Below, piece by piece: positions 19,215-28,140 of a stretch of 64,000 nucleotides of DNA. The notes beneath the pieces are model-generated. The model worked only from the letters and a program-made list of their open reading frames with translations. It did not search any database and was not told the origin of the DNA. Where the stretch lies: NCBI GenBank assembly GCA_015152465.1, contig SUTX01000009.1, positions 1-64,000 on the forward strand. Reading direction: 5' to 3'. Numbering within the stretch: the first letter of the stretch is position 1; each line of letters opens with the position of its first letter. This stretch comes from Cyanobacteria bacterium SIG31. GTDB taxonomy: Bacteria > Cyanobacteriota > Vampirovibrionia > Gastranaerophilales > Gastranaerophilaceae. The position numbers were made by a program, and so were the translations under genes.

Positions 19215-21993
19215 AGTTATTAACATCAATTTCTTTAGAAACTACGCCCAAACGTTTAAACAAGTTCAGATATTCTGCAATAGGTCCATTTTCTTTTGTC
19301 CAATCAAAATTAGAATTAAGAACCTTGCCAACCATTTCTGAGTACCTTAGCTTATCTGAATATATATCAACTGCCCTTTGCATAGCTTTTGCAAATTCTT
19401 TAGCATTGTAATCAATATTATTTTTACCCGGTCTAAACTCAGATGCAACAGCAGTTTCACCGTCAATAAGTCCGTCTAACAAGCCACCTGTTTTATTAGC
19501 AACAGGAACTGCTCCTGAATACAAACCTATCTCTTTATGTACCAAACCACAAGGTTCAAACCAAGATGACATTACTGTGAAATCCGCAAGTAGTTTTGCA
19601 CCATCATAACGTCCTGGCTCTGAGAATAAATTAGCAAAAACTATACGGTTCGCAGCAACAGGATCTGTTTGTGCAAGTTCTCTTTTTACATTCAAAATCA
19701 TTTGCTTATACTCATCACCACCAATACCTTGAACATAGAATACTGGTTTTTCTGTTCCTTGATATGTTGCATAAAATTCTTTTATTGCTTTTGCAAAAAT
19801 ATCCAAACCTTTTTGGTCAACAATTCTACCCGCTGAGACAAAGATTGGAGTATATTTTGTCACACCAGTCAAGTCTGTTAATTCTGGCATTTCTATTTGC
19901 ATCGGATTATCCACACCATTAGATAAGCGAGCTCTATTGATTTCATCTATAACCTTATTTAGATAAACTTGCTTGTTTTCATTTTTACGTTTTAGTGGAT
20001 CAACGTCAATTGTAAATGGTTTTAGAGAACCTTTTGGTAATTCTAATTTCTTTTCAAGGGAAACAATGCTATTTGTAGTTAATAGATTATTTGCTTTATC
20101 ACAACCATTTGTAATACCAACTAAAGTTGGTTCAACTTTTGTAATAGAAGACGGATCAATTCCGTTTTGATTTGCAATCATTTTAAGATTATTCAGATCA
20201 GAATATGCACCCTTTCTTGCTCTAAATTCAAATAATTCTCTTCTAGGTCCACCAAAGAAATCGTTAGTTGCAATTTCATCAGTATAACCTTTAGAAACAG
20301 GTACAATATAATCAGAATAAGCTACTGCCATCATTTGAGGATTAATACCATCATGTTCAAACATTCCATTATGTAAATGAGGTTGTAGTCCACCCGTTTT
20401 TCCAGCAATGTATAAATTTGGCATATAAGCATTTTCGACTATTTTTGCGGCATGTTCACCAAACATAATATTTAAGAGCTTAGCTTGAGAATGCCATGCA
20501 CCACCAGCTAATCCTGCATTATGCATAATAGTAATAATTGGCGTATTTTGTAATTTTTCTGCTTCTTCCGGATTTGCACCAAAATAGCTTCTAGTTTTAG
20601 ACAATAAACGAGTCATTGCAGAAATTGCACCCGTTTGCCAATCATTACCAAGAATCAAATCAGCTTTCAGTGGAACTGTAGATTTTCCTCCATTAGCTAA
20701 ATGCTCATAGAAAAACTTACTAAAGTATATAAATCTTTCAGTTTCACCAGCTGAAGTTGCTTTATCATTATATATATTAGTAGCTAAGTTGCTTGGTGCA
20801 TCTAAATTAAATTTTCTATTTTCATAGAACACAGTACTAACTTTTGCATATGCTTCTCGTGTACCTTTTTTATCTGAAACTACTAATCCACCTGATTCAA
20901 AAACACTGTGATTATCTAAAGTTTCTTCCATTTGTTCTTTAATTTCTTGAGGCATAGAATCTAAAACTTTATCATATTCTAATTTTATAATTTGTTCGCC
21001 TTTATAAATATTAACTATCTCAGTCTCAACCGATGTATCTGTATGTATTGGCAAATGCATAGTATCAATAAGCTGTAGCTCTGCTAATTTCTCAGTCTGA
21101 GGTTCTTTACCTTTTTCTATTACTGTTTTTATGTAATCAAAACTTCCATCTTTATTTCTTAAAATTGTAGCATTAACTGACTTGCTAGCATTCTTTTCAA
21201 TCTGACCAGTATATAAAGGTATATCTAACACTACAGATATATCCTGCTTACCTGCTAAAATTTTTGCTAAATTTTCAGCAATTTCTTTTGGCACAATTGC
21301 CATACCACCAGTGCTTGCATAAGGTTTTACTTCAGAAGTTGGGATTCTTATCATACCGTTTTCTGGTAATTCAGGTAAACCCTCTGACAAACCTAGCATT
21401 CTTTTTGTAGACTCTGTTCGCAATGAATGCACAAGTTCATCATCATCTTTTCCATAAGTTGAATTTATTGTTGTAGCTAAAACCAAACCCGCCCCTGCAA
21501 CAACAACACTTCTATTGGTAAATTCTGGAACTTTATTTTGTACAACTGTTCGCACTTGTGCTTGCAAGCCTTTTACACCTTTATCAAGACTACCTAAATA
21601 CCCTTGTGTCCAAGCTTGATTATGTTCAACTTTTTCTATAACTTGTCCAACTGCCTCCTGAGTTTTTGTAATCAAATCATTTTTAACAGCTTGAACTTGT
21701 GCCGTTGCATTATCTTTTACTTTATTAAGACTTTCTTCTAACTTAGTTCCCATTTCTGTTTCTAACTTAGCCGCAAGATCCTTTTTACCTTTTAAAGCAT
21801 ACCCTGCAACACATAAAGAAGCTAGTGCAAGAGCCGATGTTACATAAGGAAAAGCTTTTTTTACAGCTGACTCTTTTTCTATAGGAGGCTCTTTTTCAAC
21901 ACTAATAGGGTTTTCAGTAGCTTTTACTTCTGATGCTTCTTGAGTTAAATTTTTGAAGCTTATGAACTTATGCCCAATTGGTAATGTTTTCAC
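19213..21993 (-). CDS. GT5-family glycogen/starch-synthase-like protein with ~210-aa N-terminal membrane/coiled-coil extension
   Basis: IPTSEVKPYASTGGMAIVPKEIAENLAKI (synthase N-motif), ADFTVMSSWFEPCGLVHKEIGLYSGAVPVANKTGGL; N-terminal TM segments. Confidence 0.8.
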   Translation of the reverse strand: MKTLPIGHKFISFKNLTQEASEVKATENPISVEKEPPIEKESAVKKAFPYVTSALALASLCVAGYALKGKKDLAAKLETEMGTKLEESLNKVKDNATAQVQAVKNDLITKTQEAVGQVIEKVEHNQAWTQGYLGSLDKGVKGLQAQVRTVVQNKVPEFTNRSVVVAGAGLVLATTINSTYGKDDDELVHSLRTESTKRMLGLSEGLPELPENGMIRIPTSEVKPYASTGGMAIVPKEIAENLAKILAGKQDISVVLDIPLYTGQIEKNASKSVNATILRNKDGSFDYIKTVIEKGKEPQTEKLAELQLIDTMHLPIHTDTSVETEIVNIYKGEQIIKLEYDKVLDSMPQEIKEQMEETLDNHSVFESGGLVVSDKKGTREAYAKVSTVFYENRKFNLDAPSNLATNIYNDKATSAGETERFIYFSKFFYEHLANGGKSTVPLKADLILGNDWQTGAISAMTRLLSKTRSYFGANPEEAEKLQNTPIITIMHNAGLAGGAWHSQAKLLNIMFGEHAAKIVENAYMPNLYIAGKTGGLQPHLHNGMFEHDGINPQMMAVAYSDYIVPVSKGYTDEIATNDFFGGPRRELFEFRARKGAYSDLNNLKMIANQNGIDPSSITKVEPTLVGITNGCDKANNLLTTNSIVSLEKKLELPKGSLKPFTIDVDPLKRKNENKQVYLNKVIDEINRARLSNGVDNPMQIEMPELTDLTGVTKYTPIFVSAGRIVDQKGLDIFAKAIKEFYATYQGTEKPVFYVQGIGGDEYKQMILNVKRELAQTDPVAANRIVFANLFSEPGRYDGAKLLADFTVMSSWFEPCGLVHKEIGLYSGAVPVANKTGGLLDGLIDGETAVASEFRPGKNNIDYNAKEFAKAMQRAVDIYSDKLRYSEMVGKVLNSNFDWTKENGPIAEYLNLFKRLGVVSKEIDVNN

Positions 21994-22080
21994 AGGGTAC
22001 CTCCTTTAATACACACATTCTACTTTTCTATACCAAAATAGCAACATAAATATTTTTGCTATAATATTAATTTTTGTAAC

Positions 22081-22112
22081 AAAAAAAGTAGGATTCTTAA
22101 ATCCTACTTTTT
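22081..22112. terminator. Rho-independent terminator
   Basis: AAAAAAAGTAGGATT-CTTA-AATCCTACTTTTTT. Confidence 0.88.
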
Positions 22113-22121
22113 TCCATTATT

Positions 22122-23447
22122 CTAGTTAATTACATCATTGTATTCTTCGGGATTATTGAGCAAATCGTAATTTATCTCATTTTCATTATCCGCAATAGCG
22201 GCTGCAACAACCGCATCCGACGTCACATTCACAAGAGTTCTCATCATATCTGTAATTCTTTCAATAGTAAATAAGAACGCAAAACCTGCAACCATCTGTT
22301 CAGGACTTAAACCCATGCCATTAAGCACTAAAGCTATTGTTATAATACCTGCACCAGGAATACCTGCACATGTACTTGAAGCTACAATTGCTAATAAACA
22401 AATTTGAACAATCAAGAATGGGGTTAGGACAACACCATAAGCTTGAGCTAAGAATATTACTGCTACAACTTGCAATAATGCTGTTCCATCCATATTAAGA
22501 GTCGCACCTAATGGTATTACAAAACTTGTAACCTTGTGAGAAATACCTCTTTTTTCACAACAAGCAATCGTCAATGGTAATGTTGCAGAAGAACTTGCTG
22601 TACCAAAAGCAACCATCATTGCTTCAGCAATAGCCGCATAAAGCATCCATACAGGAACTTTAGAAAATATTCTTAAGAATATTGGAAATACAACAAACAA
22701 TTGTATTGCAAAACCTAATGCAAGAACTCCCAAGTACTTAGATATAGTTGTAAAGATTTCTACACCAAAAGCAGAAACAGAAACTGCTGTAAGTGCAAAT
22801 ACACCAGGAGCTGCAAAACACATAATCCAATCAGTAATCTTCATTGTCGCTGCAAATATTGACTCAAAAAAGCTTACAAAAGGTCTATTAATTTCTCCAA
22901 CTTTTGCTAAAGCGATAGAGAAGAATAGTGCAAAAACAAGAATTGGAACCATATCACCAGCTGCAATTGAAGCTAGAGGATTTTTTGGAATAAATTCTAA
23001 AATAATATTTAACAGATTTTCTTTTTGAACCTCTATAGTCGCTGCAACCTGAGCTTGAATATTCGTTGCTATATCTGAATTAATATATTCAGCTGCACCC
23101 AAACCTGGTTTGAACAATAGCGCTAATCCTGCACCTAACGCTACTGCAATTGAAGTTATTATTGCATAATACAAAATCATTCTTGAACCAAGTTTACCTA
23201 TTTGCTTGCCATCACCAACGCTCGTAATCCCTATTACAATAGCTGATATAACCAATGGAATTACAACCATTTGAATCATTCTAATGAAGACCTGACCAAT
23301 AAAGGTTAAGGTAGTCATGACTACTGGATTTGGGTCTTTATGCAACCAAATACCGGCAAAAACACCAAGCACTAAACCAGCAAAAATATGCCAGTTACGT
23401 TTTAGACCTAAACCCAACGCAATTAAAACTTGCATGTATAATTTCAT
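22122..23447 (-). CDS. Dicarboxylate/amino acid:cation symporter (DAACS family)
   Basis: GTASSSATLPLTIACCEKRGISHKVTSFVIPLGATLNMDGTAL. Confidence 0.93.
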   Translation of the reverse strand: MKLYMQVLIALGLGLKRNWHIFAGLVLGVFAGIWLHKDPNPVVMTTLTFIGQVFIRMIQMVVIPLVISAIVIGITSVGDGKQIGKLGSRMILYYAIITSIAVALGAGLALLFKPGLGAAEYINSDIATNIQAQVAATIEVQKENLLNIILEFIPKNPLASIAAGDMVPILVFALFFSIALAKVGEINRPFVSFFESIFAATMKITDWIMCFAAPGVFALTAVSVSAFGVEIFTTISKYLGVLALGFAIQLFVVFPIFLRIFSKVPVWMLYAAIAEAMMVAFGTASSSATLPLTIACCEKRGISHKVTSFVIPLGATLNMDGTALLQVVAVIFLAQAYGVVLTPFLIVQICLLAIVASSTCAGIPGAGIITIALVLNGMGLSPEQMVAGFAFLFTIERITDMMRTLVNVTSDAVVAAAIADNENEINYDLLNNPEEYNDVIN

Positions 23448-23580
23448 ATAAAATCCTCTCATTACAGAATATAACTAGACTATTGTACTATTTTTTCAAA
23501 GAAATGACAAGTATTAACCGAACTGTAGAATAGCAAAAATAATAAAATAAAATATGCTATTGTAAAAGGGGATTCTTTAT

Positions 23581-24210
23581 ATGTGTAAATATGTTGTTTT
23601 ATTTCTACTGCTATTGTTATCAATAAATTTTGCAAACGCTTTTGAATCAAAGCTAAAAATGAATAAACCAAATGTTATAATAGCTTCACACGAAAATACA
23701 CGCCAGAGAGTTCATTTTCCTGAACATTGTAGAAATTGCCATTATCCACAAGGGAACTACCTCTCGCATGGCAACTTGAACGCGCTAGAAAAATACGCAT
23801 TAAACAAAACTTACAGAAGAGAGTCCGACTTAGCAAGATTAGAACGATTAGAAAATCTCGCATTCGGTGCTGTTCAAAATGGTGATATAACCTCAAGGTT
23901 TATGGACGTTGAAAATGCAATCTTATCTCGCCCTAAATACAAAACAAAAAATTCAATTCTTGGGAATATCGCAAATTATTTTTCAGGGACTCCAACAGGA
24001 TATACACCCGCAATAGGAAATAGTTTTTATAACTCTACAATGGGTTTACCTGCGGGGCTAGGATTTTCTAATTTCGGTGGAAATTTTTACCCTGCACCTG
24101 GATATATGAACCAAAATTTTGAGCAATATTCAAACGGACCCTTTGGTGGCGGTTGGGGAATGTCCAATCATAACTATGGTACAGGAAGTTCTGTAAGAAT
24201 ATTAGATTAA
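23581..24210 (+). CDS. Secreted hypothetical protein with single CXXCH motif
   Basis: Signal peptide; HCRNCHYP; RLERLENLAFGAVQNGD. Confidence 0.65.
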   Translation: MCKYVVLFLLLLLSINFANAFESKLKMNKPNVIIASHENTRQRVHFPEHCRNCHYPQGNYLSHGNLNALEKYALNKTYRRESDLARLERLENLAFGAVQNGDITSRFMDVENAILSRPKYKTKNSILGNIANYFSGTPTGYTPAIGNSFYNSTMGLPAGLGFSNFGGNFYPAPGYMNQNFEQYSNGPFGGGWGMSNHNYGTGSSVRILD

Positions 24211-24263
24211 AAAAGAAAGATGTCACAAAGCGACAGATAGGGTGATTGGGTTGAGGAACGGTC

Positions 24264-24434
24264 GTCATCCAGAACTTCATTCAGAATCTTAAGAGTTAAT
24301 GCATTCACTACAAGATTATGCGATTCCGTGTCGAGCACGGAATGACAAATTATGTTCCCTCCCCTACTCGGAGAGGGTTAGGGTGGGGGTTGGTCTATAA
24401 GCATTGATAGATCCTGAATCGAGTTCAGGATGAC
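24264..24434. repeat. REP-like palindrome cluster (three modules plus a purine-rich hairpin)
   Basis: 24322 GATTCCGTG-TCGAG-CACGGAATGAC; 24410 GATCCTGAA-TCGAG-TTCAGGATGAC; 24264 inverted GTCATCCAGAA...AGAATC; 24355-24393 TCCCTCCCCTACTCGGAGAGGGTTAGGGTGGGGG. Confidence 0.8.
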
Positions 24435-24470
24435 ATATAAAGTGCTCGTACTATATCAATTGCAAAGCCA

Positions 24471-24558
24471 GTGCTACGCACGTAGATAATTGGGCGGCTT
24501 GAATGGTTTATACTCCAAGCACAAATTCAGCCTAATAGCTCGCCTTTAAGTACGACTA
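24471..24558. repeat. Covarying-stem intergenic element, copy D
   Basis: GTGCTACGCAC hairpin then TTGGGCGGCTTGAATGG...AGCTCGCCTTTAAGTACGACTAC. Confidence 0.6.
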
Positions 24559-26919
24559 CTATATCAATTGTAACGCTATTGCTGGTGTTTGGTTGGCTGT
24601 TGCCATCAAGGTTGCACTTGCTTGTTGTAAAATCTGTTGTTGGATATATTGACTACTTACCTCTGCAATGTCAGCGTCACGGATTGTTGAACGTGTTGAT
24701 ACAAGGTTCTCGTATTGTGTAGCGATTTCATCAAGAGCACTTTCAAGTCTATTCTGCACAGCACCATATTCTGTAGCTTTGTTTGATACAACAGAAAGTA
24801 AATCATCTATTTTTGTTAAATAATCTGTTGTTGTATCTAGACCAATGCCATACAAATCATTAACCCCATCAAGAGCGAATCCAAGATTCAATGTGATATT
24901 ACTTGAGATGTTTGAATGGATTCCGATTTGGAAGTTTATTGCTCCTGCTGGTGTTCCGCCTCCTGTTGCTTGTTGAGCCTCTTTTTGCCAACTCAAAAGT
25001 GGTTGACCATTAACTATAGTCCAGCCATTATCTGCTGTATATCCCATAGCTTCTGGCGTATACCTTGCTAGTATCTCAGCTTTGGTTAAAACATCAGCAT
25101 TGGAGTCATTAGATACACTGGCACAGTTAGTTAAACTTTGAACATCATGACAGATACCTTCAACATAACTTCCACTACCTGCCTCAACACGACCTATTGA
25201 GTAGCAGTTATTTATTTCATTAGCACGGTCGCAAATACCATAAACATACTCCTCCCCAATTACATTACCTGTCGTATAACAATTTGTTATATATTCCGCA
25301 CCATAAACCAAACCGCAAGTAATACTGCCTGAAGTTATATTCCCTGTTGCGTAGCAGTTAGTTACACTATATGCACCCTCAGCTAGCCCAAAAGCCCCAT
25401 CTTGAGCAGTTATATTTCCGGTCGTATAACTATTCTCAATATTATACTCAACGTGAAAAGCTAAACCATACGCACTATATTGAGCTGTCACATTTCCTGT
25501 TGTATAACAATTAGATATACCACTCTCCCAGAGTGATGCTGAAGTTAATCCTCCGACCATATCATTACCAATAATATCACCTGTAGAATAACAGTTTACA
25601 AGATTACAGTTCCTTATCGCATTCTCACCGAAATGGTCCTCACTGCCACCGCCAATTAAACCGCCAACCCAATCTCGTCCAGTAACATCGCAGGTAGAAT
25701 AACAATTTATTAAGTCTTTTTCCGCAAAATACAATCCGACAAGTCCACCTACGCACTGGCTATTTGGTGCATATATCGTCCCGGAAGAATGAGAATTTAT
25801 AATTTGACCATCCCAATTAGCCCCAACCAATCCACCGATAGCTTCTCCGTCAACATCATCAGTAGTCTCTATGATAACATCTGCGTAGCAGTCTTTTATT
25901 AATCCCATGTTTTCATTTACCAATCCCCCGATATTATCACCAGAACCATTAACTTCTATACTTCCTTTAGCATAGCAGTTTTCTACTGTACCATGATTGT
26001 AAGCTCCAAATATTCCAATATCACGGTCAGCATTAAGTACATTTATATTTTCTAAACCCACATTTTTGATAGTAAGGTCTTCACTATAATCCAAATAGGC
26101 AAAGAAACCCAAAAAACCATCGTATTCATCACAATCTATTGTAAGGTTAGATATTTTATGACCGTTACCGTCGATATTAAAACATACTCCTTCATTTAAA
26201 GAACATATAAATTCTTCTAACTCCTCTTCTGAAAGTGTAGATAAATCAATATCATTTGCTAAAACAATAGTTGTATCTATATCGAAACCATAGCAACGAG
26301 CGTCAATAAAATCTCGAGCTGTTGATATTGTGTATACTGTATCTTCTGGAGCTTCACCATCTAAATAATCTCTAAATTTTGTCAATTTTTCTACTTCTTC
26401 ATCTGAATATGTTTTAGGATTTGAAACAAAATCTCCATATTCATTAGAAGATGTACGAGTGAGATTAAATGTTGAAGCTAACGCAGGTTGAGCTTCATTA
26501 GATGCTTGAAATAGTTTCTTCCCGTTGTATTCTGCTGTAGAATAAAGTCTATTGATTTCGTCTACCAATGCGCTAGCTTCGGAATTTATTGCTTCTAAAG
26601 ATTGTGCACCATAGGTTCCGTTGTTTGCTTGGGTTGCTAGAGCTCTCAATCGTTCTAGTTTATCTGTTATCTGATCAAGACTTCCGTTTGCAGAATTTAG
26701 CATATCAAGTCCCATTGATGCGTTTTCTTCTGCTACCATATACGAGCTAATCTTTGTTGTTAAATTGGTGGATATCGAATAGTTAGCTGCGTTATCTTTT
26801 GCATGGTTTATTTTAAAGCCCGTTGTCATACGCTCAATCGCTAGATTGAGTGCGTCGGTGCTCTTGGTGAGTGAGCGTTGGGTTATTAAAGAAGAGAGGT
26901 TGGTGTTTATACTAATCAT
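24559..26919 (-). CDS. Flagellin with large central GLUG-repeat, Cys-rich insertion
   Basis: Flagellin N-domain (ISINTNLSSLITQRSLTKSTDALNLAIERMTTGFKIN) and C-domain (RDADIAEVSSQYIQQQILQQASATLMATANQTPAIALQLI); repeated (I/V)xNCYTTGN..GGLVG. Confidence 0.92.
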   Translation of the reverse strand: MISINTNLSSLITQRSLTKSTDALNLAIERMTTGFKINHAKDNAANYSISTNLTTKISSYMVAEENASMGLDMLNSANGSLDQITDKLERLRALATQANNGTYGAQSLEAINSEASALVDEINRLYSTAEYNGKKLFQASNEAQPALASTFNLTRTSSNEYGDFVSNPKTYSDEEVEKLTKFRDYLDGEAPEDTVYTISTARDFIDARCYGFDIDTTIVLANDIDLSTLSEEELEEFICSLNEGVCFNIDGNGHKISNLTIDCDEYDGFLGFFAYLDYSEDLTIKNVGLENINVLNADRDIGIFGAYNHGTVENCYAKGSIEVNGSGDNIGGLVNENMGLIKDCYADVIIETTDDVDGEAIGGLVGANWDGQIINSHSSGTIYAPNSQCVGGLVGLYFAEKDLINCYSTCDVTGRDWVGGLIGGGSEDHFGENAIRNCNLVNCYSTGDIIGNDMVGGLTSASLWESGISNCYTTGNVTAQYSAYGLAFHVEYNIENSYTTGNITAQDGAFGLAEGAYSVTNCYATGNITSGSITCGLVYGAEYITNCYTTGNVIGEEYVYGICDRANEINNCYSIGRVEAGSGSYVEGICHDVQSLTNCASVSNDSNADVLTKAEILARYTPEAMGYTADNGWTIVNGQPLLSWQKEAQQATGGGTPAGAINFQIGIHSNISSNITLNLGFALDGVNDLYGIGLDTTTDYLTKIDDLLSVVSNKATEYGAVQNRLESALDEIATQYENLVSTRSTIRDADIAEVSSQYIQQQILQQASATLMATANQTPAIALQLI

Positions 26920-27141
26920 GGTTCAACCCCCTCCCTAGCCCTCTTTTTTCAACAAGCGGAGTAGCTGGAATTGATATTCCAAACCTATATTTACCCCCTA
27001 GGAGAGGGAATGTATTTCCAATTTCAACGTATAACTCAGACACAGCACAAATCACACAGTCACTCGGCTGTGATATATTTGATATATTAAATTGAGCTCT
27101 TCTTATTTGTACGATATCCATATACCCTGTATTTATTATAC

Positions 27142-27185
27142 TGTCCTTAGTTCCTTAATTCCACATGTTTAATATTTTGTAACGC
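27142..27185 (-). promoter_or_regulatory. Conserved flagellin upstream block (copy 1)
   Basis: GCGTTACAAAATATTAAACATGTGGAATTAAGGAACTAAGGACA, near-identical to 55521-55562. Confidence 0.6.
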
Positions 27186-27287
27186 CAAACCATACCAATC
27201 GTTACATAAGTTAATAAAAAAGTCTAAAAAGCAGTATATGCAGTTATTACAAAAAGTGATTATTATTAAGAAATATTAAATTTTCAA

Positions 27288-27440
27288 TTACTTACCCCGA
27301 GTCCCTTTAAAATCATCAGGACGAGCAGAATTAGAAAGAATGATTTCATAATATTCATTCTTATCAATATTTACACCCATATTTTTAGTATCAATTGAGA
27401 ATTTTTTCTTCTTTTTAGGCTTATAAGGGTTATTTGCCAT
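27288..27440 (-). CDS. Hypothetical 50-aa basic protein overlapping the panD stop
   Basis: [53 protein letters not shown] overlaps panD by 11 nt; absent from the supplied ORF track. Confidence 0.5.
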   Translation of the reverse strand: MANNPYKPKKKKKFSIDTKNMGVNIDKNEYYEIILSNSARPDDFKGTRGK

Positions 27441-27789
27441 AGCTAATAATCTCATTATTTTCGCCAACTTGAACTATTGTTGGTTTATGGGTTTTAATTT
27501 CATCTTCATTCATTTGAGCATACGTTACGATAATAATTTTATCACCAGTCTGCACTTTTCTAGCAGCAGCTCCATTCACACAAAAACATTTAGAGCCTCT
27601 TTTGCCGACAAGAGCATAGGTTTGAAATCTTTCGCCATTATTAATATCAAGAATCTCCACTTTTTCCCATTCTTTAATATTAGCTTTTTCCAAAAACTCT
27701 TCATCAATGGTAATTGAACCCACATAATTCAAATTTGAATCAGTAATAGTAGCTCTATGTATCTTTGAATGTAAAAACTCACGCAACAT
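27430..27789 (-). CDS. panD: Aspartate 1-decarboxylase
   Basis: [29 protein letters not shown] with Gly-Ser self-cleavage site; [21 protein letters not shown]. Confidence 0.93.
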   Translation of the reverse strand: MLREFLHSKIHRATITDSNLNYVGSITIDEEFLEKANIKEWEKVEILDINNGERFQTYALVGKRGSKCFCVNGAAARKVQTGDKIIIVTYAQMNEDEIKTHKPTIVQVGENNEIISYGK

Positions 27790-27895
27790 ATTTATATTTC
27801 CTCTTAAACTAATATAGCACAAATAGAATTAGAGAGCCGATTAATTTAGATTTTTTTTACAAAGAGTTAACCTTTTATTATAAAAGGAGGTTAGA

Positions 27896-28126
27896 ATGCT
27901 TGAATTATTTATATTAGAAACTTGTCCCTATTGTAAAAAAGTTATGAATTTTTTAGACGAACAAGATATGAAATACAAAAAAATCGATATAACAAATAAA
28001 GAATCAGAAGAAACATTAATCAGAATGGGCGGGAAAAGACAAGTACCTTTTTTAGTCGATAGCGATAGAAATATTCAGATGTATGAATCCGATGATATTA
28101 TTGAATATCTAAAAACAATTTGTTAA
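27896..28126 (+). CDS. Glutaredoxin-like protein
   Basis: CPYC active site, KRQVPFLVD. Confidence 0.88.
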   Translation: MLELFILETCPYCKKVMNFLDEQDMKYKKIDITNKESEETLIRMGGKRQVPFLVDSDRNIQMYESDDIIEYLKTIC

Positions 28127-28140
28127 CCATTTTTTTTGAC

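Noticed and set aside
26912-27121. 69-aa ORF upstream of the GLUG flagellin as a gene
   Set aside because: Overlaps the flagellin start and is largely made of the purine-rich repeat; more likely 5' leader.
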